Source: Aneurinibacillus soli (GTDB lineage Bacteria > Bacillota > Bacilli > Aneurinibacillales > Aneurinibacillaceae). From it: a stretch of DNA of 64,000 nt. Below the pieces are notes generated by a model. It saw only the letters and a program-made list of their open reading frames with translations. It ran no database searches and was not told the origin of the DNA. The stretch lies in the NCBI RefSeq assembly GCF_002355375.1, contig NZ_AP017312.1:2807001-2871000 (forward strand), given 5' to 3'. A program made the position numbers and the translations under genes. Below, piece after piece: positions 1-7,429 of this stretch. Position 1 is the first letter of the stretch. Every line of letters starts with the position of its first letter.

Positions 1-297
1 TTTATCATCAAGTCGGAACAGCACCTCTCCGGCACTTACTTTTTGTCCAACCTTCACCTGAATTGACGTCACTTTGGCGCTTACTTTCGGCACAACATTC
101 ACCTGCTGAAGCGGCTGGGCGGTTCCTGTCAGAACCCGCCCTTTATCCAGCGTGCCTTTCTGTGCGGTCATCACCTCGACTGGTACAGTCTTGGCTACTG
201 GTGCCGCGGCCTGCTGATCGCCTTTTCCACAGCCGGCCAAAAGGGCACTTGTCAGCACCAGACTTGTGATCGTCATTCCAATTACTGTTTTACGCAT
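1..297 (-). CDS. RND efflux periplasmic adaptor (membrane fusion) lipoprotein, N-terminal part
   Basis: The first 99 residues are visible and the gene runs off the left edge. It begins with a lipoprotein signal: a hydrophobic stretch ending in LLAGC, so Cys23 should be acylated. The mature part reads PVEVMTAQKGTLDKGRVLTG and then a VSAKVTSIQVKVGQKVSAGE segment, the start of a biotinyl-lipoyl-like hairpin domain typical of HlyD/AcrA-family adaptors. The ATG at 297 overlaps the end of the upstream RND pump gene by 8 bases, so the two are translationally coupled. In Gram-positives such adaptors are anchored to the outer face of the membrane and help an RND pump export drugs or surfactants. Family assignment is firm; substrate is unknown. 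Confidence 0.88.
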   Translation of the reverse strand, partial: MRKTVIGMTITSLVLTSALLAGCGKGDQQAAAPVAKTVPVEVMTAQKGTLDKGRVLTGTAQPLQQVNVVPKVSAKVTSIQVKVGQKVSAGEVLFRLDDK

Positions 298-3200
298 GGA
301 ATGTGTTCCCTCCTGTTTCCTGTTCGATTCGCTTCATTTTTTTCGCCCGGCGTTCCTCCCGGCGCTGTCTGCGTTTCATAATCCAATCGTCAAACAGGGT
401 GTACACGACTGGCACAAGCACAAGCGTAATGAGTGTCGAGAACGTCAGACCAAACACAACGACAACGGCAAGCGGTGCCTGTCCTTCGCTTCCTTCCCCG
501 CCTCCAAATGCAAGTGGTAAAATCGCAAGGACAGTAGCAAGTGTCGTCATCAAAATCGGACGCAGACGAATCGGCCCCGCCTTCTTAATTGCTTCATTGC
601 GCTCCATGCCTTCTTTACGGAGCGTATTAATGTAGTCCACAAGTACAATCGCATTGTTTACCACGATCCCGATCAAAAGGATGTACCCCATCAGTGCCGC
701 TACACTGAGCGGCTGCTGTGTGACCAGCAGACCGATGACAACCCCAACGAGCGTCGGCGGAATCGAGAACATAATAATAAATGGATACAGAAGCGATTCG
801 AATTGGCTCGCCATAACCATGTACACAAGCGCAATCGAAAGAAGCATCGCAAGTGCTAGGCTCTGGAACGATTCTGCCATGTCTTTACTTTGACCGCCCT
901 GAACAATATAATAACCCTCCGGCAGCTTCAGATCTGCCAGCTTCTTATTGATCTCCGCTGTAACCTCACTCAGCGGACGCCCGGTAATATCGCTTGTAAT
1001 CTGCACTTGACGCACCTGATTAGCCCGGGAAATTTGCTGTGGAATCTCAATCTTCTTAATGGTCGCCACCTGTCCGACCGATACTTGTGCACCGGACGGA
1101 GTCGAGATCATGAGTCCGTTAAGATTAAGCATTTCTGATTTGAAATTTTCCGGGAACTGCAGGCGAACATCAATTTCATCATCACCTGTACGGTACTGGG
1201 TTGCTACCTGGCCATCAAACGCTGTACGTACCGCTGACACTACCTGATTGGTCGTAATGCCATATTGAGCGGCTATGTTACTGTTTACGGAAACTTCTAA
1301 TTGCTCGGTTGTCTTCTGTAAGGAAGATGTAACGTTACGTGTTCCATCGACCCCTTTCACAAGATCAACCGCAACCTTACTCAAATCCGTGAGCACATTC
1401 AAGTCATCCCCTCGAATGCTAAAACTAACCGGCGAACCCGTTGGCATACCACCTGATGAGCTTGCTCCAACGGTGATGTCGGCACCGGCAATGTTCGCTA
1501 CCTGACTACGCAGCTGTTCGATGACTTGATCAGTTGAACGTTTGCGCTCATCTTTTGGTACGAGCTTGACACTAATGTTAGAGAAATTACCAGTATTAAC
1601 CTGAGCAAGTGAAAATCCTCCTTGCTGTCCAACAGTCGTATAGACAAGTTTGCGCTCTGGAATTTGCTTGACATATGCTTCAACTTGCTTCGTAATCGCC
1701 TCTGTATCTTTGAGCTGTGATCCAGCAGGCAGCTCAATTTTGACTTCAATCTCACCTTGATCAAAATTCGAGATGAACTCTTTCCCGATCATCGGTGTCG
1801 CAAAAATCACCGCCGCCGCTATAAAAGATCCTCCTGCAACGAGCAGTACACTTTTTCGGTGCGATAATGACCAGGAGATCAGGCGACCATATCGCTCACT
1901 TATCGAATGGAAACCCTTCTGGAACAGTACCATTGGGTTTTTGCGATCTGACTGCAAATATTCTTCCTCAGAACGAGGTGGTTTAACAAGTAGCTTAGAT
2001 GACATCATAGGCACAAGCGTGATGGATGCGATAAGCGCTGCGATGTGGGAGAACACAACAGTTAGCGCAAGCGGTGTAAACAGCTGTGCCGCAAAACCGT
2101 TAACAAATACAATCGGCAAAAATACCGCGATCTGCGCCAACGCAGATGCCATAACCGCTGTTCCCACTTCTTTCGTACCGACAATCGACGCTAGCTTAAT
2201 TTCAAGCCCTTCCTGCCGCTTGCGGTAAATGCTCTCAAGCACAACGACCGCAAAGTCAACCAGTGAACCAAGACCGAGCGTCAAGCCAGCCAGTGAAATT
2301 AAGTTAATCGTTTGTCCAGCAAAATACATCAATGAGAACGTTCCAATAACCGAGATCGGGATCACGATGGCGACAACAAGTGTCGAACGGAAACTATAAA
2401 GGAACAAGTACAGCACAATAATCGAGAAAATAGCCCCTTCAATTCCGTGTTGTTTTACTGTAGTAATCGAATCTTTAATAAACACAGACGTATCCATGAT
2501 CGTATCGATCTTAACGCCTTTTGGAAGTTGCTTTTTCAACGCCTCAATCTCGGCATTCGCAGCATTGGCTACATTTACCGTATTAGAGCCGGATGCTTTC
2601 AATACATTCAAACCAATGCTCGGCTGGTCGTTCACCGTTGTTTTCTGGGTTGTTTTCTTATACCCATCTGTTACCGTGACCAGATCAGCCAGCTGAATAT
2701 TCCCACCACCTGGCAGAGCAATTGGGGTTTGCCCAATATCCTGCGGCGTATTAAACTCACCGCTAACCTTAATGCTAACATTCCGACCGCCTTCAACTAC
2801 ATTCCCGGCGGTTCCGGACAGATTGCGCCCTTTCAGACTTTGTAAAATCTGGTCAACCGTCAACCCATATGCATTCAATGCCTCCGGGTTAATCGTAAGC
2901 TGAATTTCTCTTTTAACTCCACCATTTACACTAACAGACGCCACTCCGTCCACACGTTCGAGGTGGGGTTTCACCGTGTCTTCTGCCAGCTTGTCCAACT
3001 CCGAGACACTCATCGGCCCCGATAAGGCTAATGAGATAACGGGGGAACTATTGGGGTCAATTTTGATAACACGCGGTGCCCCTGCTCCATCTGGAAGCCT
3101 ATCTCGAATCAAGTCAAGCTTCTCACGCATGTCGAGTGTCGCCTGATCCATGTTAGTCCCCCAGTTAAACTGGACAATGACCTGAGAGGCGCCACTGATG

Positions 3201-3451
3201 GATGACGAAGAGAGTTCCTTTATGTTGCTAACCGTACCAATTGATTCTTCGATCGGTTTTGTAATGAGTTTCTCTACTTCCCCCGGGGCAGCCCCTTCAA
3301 ACGATGTCGCTACCATCGCGACCGGAACATTAAGCTCCGGATACAGGTCCACCTTGAGCATCGGCAGAGAAATGGCGCCAAATAGTACGATCGTTATCAT
3401 CAGCATAACAATCGTCACGGGCCTTTTTACTGAAAAATCTGCGATTCTCAA
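290..3451 (-). CDS. RND family efflux transporter (AcrB/SwrC type)
   Basis: About 1,053 residues, normal for an HAE-type RND pump. The N-terminus FSVKRPVTIVMLMITIVLFG is the usual first helix. A large extracellular loop follows, then LVDFAVVVLESIYR in the middle helices, a second large loop, and a second helix bundle with GIVVNNAIVLVDYIN and GPIRLRPILMT near the C-terminus. These are hallmarks of proton-driven RND pumps such as B. subtilis SwrC. I chose a TTG start at 3451 because AAAGGAGAGG lies 5 bases before it; an in-frame ATG at 3493 has its AGAGG directly against it. The protein sits in the membrane and works with the adaptor encoded just downstream. Substrate cannot be told from sequence. 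Confidence 0.93.
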   Translation of the reverse strand: MRIADFSVKRPVTIVMLMITIVLFGAISLPMLKVDLYPELNVPVAMVATSFEGAAPGEVEKLITKPIEESIGTVSNIKELSSSSISGASQVIVQFNWGTNMDQATLDMREKLDLIRDRLPDGAGAPRVIKIDPNSSPVISLALSGPMSVSELDKLAEDTVKPHLERVDGVASVSVNGGVKREIQLTINPEALNAYGLTVDQILQSLKGRNLSGTAGNVVEGGRNVSIKVSGEFNTPQDIGQTPIALPGGGNIQLADLVTVTDGYKKTTQKTTVNDQPSIGLNVLKASGSNTVNVANAANAEIEALKKQLPKGVKIDTIMDTSVFIKDSITTVKQHGIEGAIFSIIVLYLFLYSFRSTLVVAIVIPISVIGTFSLMYFAGQTINLISLAGLTLGLGSLVDFAVVVLESIYRKRQEGLEIKLASIVGTKEVGTAVMASALAQIAVFLPIVFVNGFAAQLFTPLALTVVFSHIAALIASITLVPMMSSKLLVKPPRSEEEYLQSDRKNPMVLFQKGFHSISERYGRLISWSLSHRKSVLLVAGGSFIAAAVIFATPMIGKEFISNFDQGEIEVKIELPAGSQLKDTEAITKQVEAYVKQIPERKLVYTTVGQQGGFSLAQVNTGNFSNISVKLVPKDERKRSTDQVIEQLRSQVANIAGADITVGASSSGGMPTGSPVSFSIRGDDLNVLTDLSKVAVDLVKGVDGTRNVTSSLQKTTEQLEVSVNSNIAAQYGITTNQVVSAVRTAFDGQVATQYRTGDDEIDVRLQFPENFKSEMLNLNGLMISTPSGAQVSVGQVATIKKIEIPQQISRANQVRQVQITSDITGRPLSEVTAEINKKLADLKLPEGYYIVQGGQSKDMAESFQSLALAMLLSIALVYMVMASQFESLLYPFIIMFSIPPTLVGVVIGLLVTQQPLSVAALMGYILLIGIVVNNAIVLVDYINTLRKEGMERNEAIKKAGPIRLRPILMTTLATVLAILPLAFGGGEGSEGQAPLAVVVVFGLTFSTLITLVLVPVVYTLFDDWIMKRRQRREERRAKKMKRIEQETGGNTFHA

Positions 3452-3510
3452 CTCAACCTCTCCTTTGATTTCTCTTATAAAATTACTATACATCCTCTTG
3501 AAGTCTCACA

Positions 3511-3561
3511 GATTCATACATGAATCCATGTTCATTTTAAACCATTGAACAGAAAAATCAA
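3511..3561 (-). promoter_or_regulatory. RND operon promoter with two palindromic operator candidates
   Basis: On the minus strand a TTGATT (3556-3561) and a TAAAAT (3534-3539) are separated by 16 bases, a good sigma-A promoter. TGTTCA-N11-TGAACA (3529-3551) covers the -10 box, and GATTCATACATGAATC (3511-3526) lies at and just after the expected transcription start. Both placements suit a repressor such as a TetR or MarR protein. No regulator gene is adjacent within the window. Confidence 0.55.
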
Positions 3562-3594
3562 GCGAATTTTTAACGTATAGTAAGCACATACAGC

Positions 3595-3635
3595 ATGAAA
3601 AAAGCACCTCAAAAGACTACCTTTTGAGGTGCTTT
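3595..3635 (-). terminator. Rho-independent terminator
   Basis: A perfect 15-bp stem (AAAGCACCTCAAAAG with its complement) around a 5-base loop is followed on the minus strand by a run of six T. The stop codon of the 3617-3904 gene falls in the loop. Confidence 0.85.
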
Positions 3636-3904
3636 GTCGCGCGCTCATGCAGCGTTCGCAAATGTCCGAACACTGATTCCACGTTGTTCATAAAATTCTG
3701 CACATCCTGCATCGATTGGGCAATTTGTTTCGCTTTCGCTTTGCGATCCGACCATGTTGTACGGCGACTACGCTCCCACTCCTTCATAATGGTCGTGTAG
3801 TTTCCGCTCCGGGCCATTGTCTGCACTTTCTGCCGATTTTTTTTAGCCCAGGTGACAAACTGGGGATTTTTTTTGGCAAACCGCTTCATTTCCCGCCTGT
3901 TCAT
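3617..3904 (-). CDS. Small basic protein of unknown function
   Basis: 95 residues, very rich in Lys and Arg, with a segment MKRFAKKNPQFVTWAKKNR near the N-terminus followed by a predicted helical region (AKQIAQSMQDVQNFMNNVES). No signal peptide or membrane segment and no motif I recognise. The ATG at 3904 follows an AGAAGATGA-type weak ribosome site. The stop is inside the loop of a strong terminator, so the message ends at the stop. It is followed upstream by two further short genes on the same strand. Real coding is supported by its own terminator and even codon use; function unknown. Confidence 0.6.
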   Translation of the reverse strand: MNRREMKRFAKKNPQFVTWAKKNRQKVQTMARSGNYTTIMKEWERSRRTTWSDRKAKAKQIAQSMQDVQNFMNNVESVFGHLRTLHERATKHLKR

Positions 3905-3992
3905 CTTCTCACCCTCTTGCTCTTGCGCTTTCTCTACATCGTACGCACAAAAAGCCGGGAGCGGAAGAGGGGCAACCGCCTATTCCATCGGA

Positions 3993-4160
3993 TTAGACCG
4001 ATACGCGCTCAATGTTACTAAGCTGGGTTTCTAACTGCTCAATATCCCGTTCGATCCGGCTGATATCTTCCTCGAACATTTCAAGCAACCGACGCTTTTC
4101 TTTCAGCAGCTTCTGCATCTGCACAAGCCGTTCCTTCATATCAAATACACCCACATACAT
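3993..4160 (-). CDS. Small coiled-coil protein of unknown function
   Basis: 55 residues (48 if the internal ATG at 4139 is used). The body, MKERLVQMQKLLKEKRRLLE and then MFEEDISRIERDIEQLETQL, is almost entirely charged heptad repeats, so a short coiled coil is expected. The upstream ATG at 4160 is preferred because GGGGGGAT lies about 7 bases before it, whereas the inner ATG has only GTGGGTG. Similar short helical proteins are scattered in Bacillales genomes, often without assigned roles. Function unknown. Confidence 0.5.
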   Translation of the reverse strand: MYVGVFDMKERLVQMQKLLKEKRRLLEMFEEDISRIERDIEQLETQLSNIERVSV

Positions 4161-4249
4161 TATTTAAATCCCCCCATCTGTCATTCACACCTTTTTATAT
4201 ATATGTGAACGCTAGGAGGATAGAACATATCTGCTCAGAAAAGACTATC

Positions 4250-4411
4250 CTATTCTTTCGGATCATCTTCACTTTTCTCGATCATTTTGGTTCCGTATAC
4301 AAAGAGGAGAATAACCAAAATTATAACAAACGCAAAGCCGCCCAGAAACAGCCAATTTAAATGTTCCATACTTGATCCCATATTCATATTCATGTCCATA
4401 TTCATATCCAC
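4250..4411 (-). CDS. Small single-pass membrane protein with Met/Asn/Asp N-terminus
   Basis: 53 residues. The N-terminus alternates Met with Asp and Asn (MDMNMDMNMNMGSSM). One clear membrane helix follows (LNWLFLGGFAFVIILVILLFVY), then a short charged tail ending EKSEDDPKE. The first codon is probably GTG at 4411, four bases after AGGGG; ATG at 4405 would be 10 bases away. Methionine-rich extracellular ends can bind Cu(I), but nothing nearby supports that here. Function unknown. Confidence 0.5.
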   Translation of the reverse strand: MDMNMDMNMNMGSSMEHLNWLFLGGFAFVIILVILLFVYGTKMIEKSEDDPKE

Positions 4412-4528
4412 TTCACCCCTTGTCTACATGTTGTACGTTTATTGTACCACGCTGTCGATGAAGTTTTCGCGATGAAACGGTGAAAGATTCTTCACAATCG
4501 GCTGTATACGCACTCATCATGATTTGCT

Positions 4529-4891
4529 TTACTTGCAAGCGGGAGACGGTTTGTTATATCCTCGTTCATCAAACGGTTGCAATGTATCCAACCATTTCTC
4601 TTCTAATTTTTTTAATGCATCTTTCAGATCAAAATATCCGTTTTCTTTCTTTTTTAGCACTTCCACAATTTCAAAAACAAAAGCATCTTCGCCGTATTCG
4701 TTCCATTCTTTTTGCAGCATTTGATTTTTATGAACGCCCATTTTCAACTCAAACCGCCTGCCATTCAAATTTTTCAAATTCGGGCTACTTCCGATAAAAA
4801 TTTTCCCATTTACCATGTTTTTAATCTGATAAACGCCCGCCTCCACTTTTATCTCTTTATACTGCTGCTTTAATTCTTTTTTGCGATCCAT
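4529..4891 (-). CDS. GIY-YIG nuclease family protein
   Basis: 120 residues. After a lysine-rich start, the motif pair AGVYQIKN ... GKIFIGSS corresponds to the GIY and YIG strands of the GIY-YIG nuclease fold. The downstream segment LNGRRFELKMGVHKNQMLQK supplies the conserved Arg-helix, and WNEYGEDAFVFEIVE the later conserved block. It is a minimal stand-alone domain, as in small bacterial GIY-YIG proteins. It lies 27 bases downstream of a DUF2087 HTH regulator on the same strand, a pairing I recall from Bacillales genomes; the two are probably one operon. DNA target and role are unknown. Confidence 0.8.
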   Translation of the reverse strand: MDRKKELKQQYKEIKVEAGVYQIKNMVNGKIFIGSSPNLKNLNGRRFELKMGVHKNQMLQKEWNEYGEDAFVFEIVEVLKKKENGYFDLKDALKKLEEKWLDTLQPFDERGYNKPSPACK

Positions 4892-4918
4892 CTTTCTTCT
4901 CCCTCTTTCTACACGTCA

Positions 4919-5674
4919 TTAGTTTTTTACCCAGTACGCACTCCCATCAGACTTCCGATCTAAAAAACCGTATTCGATTAAGTACCGCCGTACGGTAACA
5001 TGGTCATCGTACACTGCTTGCAAAACTTCATTGACTTCCTTTTCATTGTAGATCCGTTCACTTTCAAACCGTTTGGCGATTTCCCGAAGCACAATCAGCC
5101 TGTGCTTTTCTTTTGAAGCGAACGTTTTTAAGCGGCCCGCTGTTCCTTCTGGAAAATACTTCTTCACGATTTCATTCTGCTCTTTTTGCGTCACATTGTA
5201 ACGATCGTCGACCATCTTCGCTGTTTTATGCACATCTACAAAAGCCGGAGCATGATTGTCTTTTGTTTTTAAGAGCTCCATCATGGTCAGGAACACTTTG
5301 GCCTGCCGTTCTTTCTCTTTCAAGACAAAGCGATGATTCCGAATGGTGGACGCACTGCCAATCCCTAATTCTTTCTGGATCTCCGCGTCATTTTTCCCTT
5401 GATAAAAAAGGCGGAGCAGTGCATTCTGATGATCAGTAAGACCGGTTACTTTTTTATCGAGCTGAATCAAGTACGCAAATACCGATTGATGATCTTTCTC
5501 GATGTGAACGCGTATGTACCGTTTTGCTTCATAAAGTTTATCCTCATCTGGATAGATGATGCCTTTTTCGATGTTTTTGCCGCAGAGCAGACATACATAC
5601 TGATCTTCTTCCTCCACATATCCGCATGTAAGTTCCTCCAACGATGCATTCCAAAATCGTTCTGATACATCCAT
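4919..5674 (-). CDS. DUF2087 regulator with zinc-finger-like N-terminus and HTH
   Basis: 251 residues in three parts. Residues 15-60 hold CLLCGKNIEKG followed by VHIEKDHQ, a possible Cys2His2 zinc site. Residues 80-110 (NALLRLFYQGKNDAEIQKEL and on to SASTIRNHRF) resemble a LuxR-type helix-turn-helix. The C-terminal third (KYFPEGTAGRLKTFASKEKH, then VNEVLQAVYDDHVTVRRYL and FLDRKSDGSAYW) is the DUF2087 fold, known from several Bacillus regulators. It is the upstream member of a pair with the GIY-YIG protein. A TTGACA/TATATT promoter and GTTTGA/TCAAAC repeats lie just before it, suggesting autoregulation (inference). Confidence 0.78.
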   Translation of the reverse strand: MDVSERFWNASLEELTCGYVEEEDQYVCLLCGKNIEKGIIYPDEDKLYEAKRYIRVHIEKDHQSVFAYLIQLDKKVTGLTDHQNALLRLFYQGKNDAEIQKELGIGSASTIRNHRFVLKEKERQAKVFLTMMELLKTKDNHAPAFVDVHKTAKMVDDRYNVTQKEQNEIVKKYFPEGTAGRLKTFASKEKHRLIVLREIAKRFESERIYNEKEVNEVLQAVYDDHVTVRRYLIEYGFLDRKSDGSAYWVKN

Positions 5675-5714
5675 AAGTCAAACAAACTCCTTATTTGTCA
5701 GTTTTATTATAAAC

Positions 5715-5746
5715 AATATATTATAAAGTTTGATATTTTGTCAAAC
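5715..5746 (-). promoter_or_regulatory. Promoter and inverted repeat before the DUF2087 gene
   Basis: Minus-strand TTGACA (5739-5744) and TATATT (5715-5720) with an 18-base spacer. The inverted repeat GTTTGA-N7-TCAAAC (5728-5746) overlaps the -35 box, and another GTCAAAC half site is at 5676-5682, so a repressor site is plausible. Confidence 0.5.
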
Positions 5747-5750
5747 GAAG

Positions 5751-5785
5751 ATAAAAAAAAAAGCGCCTCATTATCGAAGCGCTCG
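5751..5785 (-). terminator. Rho-independent terminator after the 5820-6032 gene
   Basis: Minus-strand stem GCGCTTC / GAGGCGC (one G-U pair) with a 6-base loop, then ten T. Confidence 0.8.
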
Positions 5786-5819
5786 TTTTTTATGGTAAAA
5801 TTATGGAGTTTTTTTACTT

Positions 5820-6032
5820 TTACGATTTGGCTGACTGCGTTTGTACAGCTGATTGTACCTGACTTACAGATGTTTGCGCTTGTGCGATCTCTGTTGCGGC
5901 TTGTTTTAAGGCTTCTTCCGCGACTAACTGATTGGCCGAAGATTGTTCGATTGCTTGTGTAATGAGATTTTTAGCCAGTGTTACGGATGCTTCTGCTTTT
6001 TTTAGTTGATTGGTGTCAATTTGTTGAGTCAT
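5820..6032 (-). CDS. Small Ala/Gln-rich helical protein
   Basis: 70 residues starting at the ATG at 6032, which has AGGAGG 7 bases upstream; the longer in-frame extension lacks a ribosome site. Sequence is dominated by Ala, Gln, Ser and Thr in a long helix pattern (KKAEASVTLAKNLITQAIEQ, then AEEALKQAATEIAQAQTSVS), with no Cys and no membrane segment. Followed by a clear terminator. Such proteins can be small coiled-coil structural or spore-associated proteins, but I do not recognise a family. Confidence 0.6.
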   Translation of the reverse strand: MTQQIDTNQLKKAEASVTLAKNLITQAIEQSSANQLVAEEALKQAATEIAQAQTSVSQVQSAVQTQSAKS

Positions 6033-6255
6033 TTTTATTTCCTCCTGAATTGTGTTTTTTACAACTATCCTATATTTTTCTTTTGCACTCACTTTTATGC
6101 ATCAATACACAACAGGGAAAAGATATCCGGCATACAAATGGCTTTTTAGATTTTAAATCTCCAAAAATTACATTATGTGGTATATTTGTATAACAGGTCA
6201 GCAAGGTCTACTTATTGCAAAAATCATTTATTTACATACTTATGAGGTACGCCAT

Positions 6256-6774
6256 ATGGGATTACTATATCTGCTTTTTATTATTTTAGGTGGTATGACT
6301 GCACTGTGTAGTTTAATCGTTTTTATTATTAAGGCGGTTTTAATGCTATTGAAAAAAAGAAACTTCGTAGCAAATAAACTGATTTTTATTTTTTTCGTCT
6401 CCTGCTTATTTTTATCACTAGGCATATATAATTTATTTTTTAATCTACAAGCAGTTCCAAGAGGAGACTTACTTAGATCAACCTTCTCTCCCGATGGACG
6501 ATACATGGTAAAAACATATGTCTGCGATGACGATCCTTTAAGCGCAAATACAGCCCGAGGAGAACTTATAGACACAAAACGGCATACAAAGAAAACGATT
6601 TATTGGAATTATTATGATAACAATCCTTATGTCGAGTGGCTAACTCCTACTGTTGTTGTAATAGGAAATCAAACATTACATGTTGGTCAAAACGAAGTGT
6701 ATGATTGGCGTCAAGATGATACATGGGCCCGCGAATTACCAAAACAATTCCTTGAAAAAACAAATTCTAAATAA
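6256..6774 (+). CDS. DUF5412-type membrane protein
   Basis: 172 residues from the ATG at 6256, preceded by GAGGT at 9 bases. Two membrane helices (LLYLLFIILGGMTALCSLIV and FIFFVSCLFLSLGIYNLFF) precede an extracytoplasmic domain that begins RGDLLRSTFSPDGRYMVKTY, passes WNYYDNNPYVEWLTPTVVVI and ends near NEVYDWRQD. The SPDGRY...YVEWLTPTVVVIGNQTLHV pattern matches what I know as the DUF5412 family. The AT-rich composition differs from the flanking core genes, which may mean recent acquisition. It is followed 14 bases later by a zinc-ribbon gene on the same strand. Function unknown. Confidence 0.7.
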   Translation: MGLLYLLFIILGGMTALCSLIVFIIKAVLMLLKKRNFVANKLIFIFFVSCLFLSLGIYNLFFNLQAVPRGDLLRSTFSPDGRYMVKTYVCDDDPLSANTARGELIDTKRHTKKTIYWNYYDNNPYVEWLTPTVVVIGNQTLHVGQNEVYDWRQDDTWARELPKQFLEKTNSK

Positions 6775-6788
6775 AGAGAGTTGTAAAT

Positions 6789-7058
6789 ATGTCTAATCAA
6801 AAAAATTTCTTCACGCTATTCTCCAAAAAAATCAAGCAATCAGTCGGACCTGGAAAATATGAGGCTTACGGGATTGATGTGATCTGTCCCCATTGCAAGC
6901 ATGATCAATTTATTCATGGGTATGCCCAATTAAATACCGCTTTTATGTCTTTTCTAGGTCTAGACTTCGCCAATCGTTCAGCGGAAATCGTGACATGTGA
7001 TCGATGTGGTCATATTCAATGGTTCAACAAGACCGTCAAACGCAAATACGAATACTAG
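6789..7058 (+). CDS. Zinc-ribbon protein of unknown function
   Basis: 89 residues with two Cys pairs, CPHCKHD and CDRCGHIQW, spaced about 45 residues apart; together they should bind one zinc ion. The last third resembles the generic ribbon tail IVTCDRCGHIQWF. Start ATG at 6789 follows AAAGAGAG at about 7 bases, and the gene is 14 bases after the DUF5412 gene, so both probably share a transcript. No catalytic domain is visible. Could be a nucleic-acid or protein-binding adaptor; function not assigned. Confidence 0.65.
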   Translation: MSNQKNFFTLFSKKIKQSVGPGKYEAYGIDVICPHCKHDQFIHGYAQLNTAFMSFLGLDFANRSAEIVTCDRCGHIQWFNKTVKRKYEY

Positions 7059-7257
7059 CGCCAGACTCTTCTTATTACTGTATATAACCCTGTTATCCCT
7101 TGATAGGATGTTTTCCTTTCAAAGCCACTTCAAACTTTAATTCAAAAACAATTTAACAACAATTCAGAATCGACTGATTCAAGCGCGAAATATGGGCAAT
7201 TTAGCGATTTTTCGCCTGTTTTATAATTGGCATATAATTTGCTTAATATAATAGCAG

Positions 7258-7343
7258 TGATAGATTATCCCTACTCAAACTATCTGTTGGACTTTTTATC
7301 TTTAGGAAGCGAGATTGCACCCCTTTCTCGCTTCCATTTTTTT
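7258..7343 (+). ncRNA. Candidate small RNA ending at a strong terminator
   Basis: Downstream of the zinc-ribbon gene there is about 370 bases without protein coding. It contains a consensus TATAAT at 7247-7252 and, 55 bases later, a strong plus-strand terminator (7305-7343). The zinc-ribbon stop is 245 bases before that hairpin. A short independent transcript from about 7258 to 7343 would explain the arrangement. The -35 (TTGGCA at 7227-7232) is only 14 bases from the -10, so the promoter call is weak. Confidence 0.3.
7305..7343 (+). terminator. Rho-independent terminator
   Basis: Ten-base stem GGAAGCGAGA / TCTCGCTTCC with an 11-base loop, followed by ATTTTTTT. Confidence 0.85.
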
Positions 7344-7365
7344 CGTTAACAGATACAAGGCATCC

Positions 7366-7416
7366 CCCTTTCTACTAAAAATGACGCGGTCTGCATCTAA
7401 GCAAAATCCGCGTCAT
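7366..7416 (-). terminator. Repeated terminator hairpin, copy 1
   Basis: Minus-strand hairpin ATGACGCGG / CCGCGTCAT with an inner stem in the loop, followed by TTTTTAG. It ends the 7430-8986 gene. A second copy at 9338-9388 has the same length, differs at about five positions, and the stem differences are compensatory (T-A in one, C-G in the other). Confidence 0.75.
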
Positions 7417-7429
7417 CCCTTTTTCATTT

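Noticed and set aside
5738-5962. Plus-strand frame opposite the small Ala/Gln-rich gene
   Set aside because: Antisense to a gene with AGGAGG and its own terminator; no start signal of its own.
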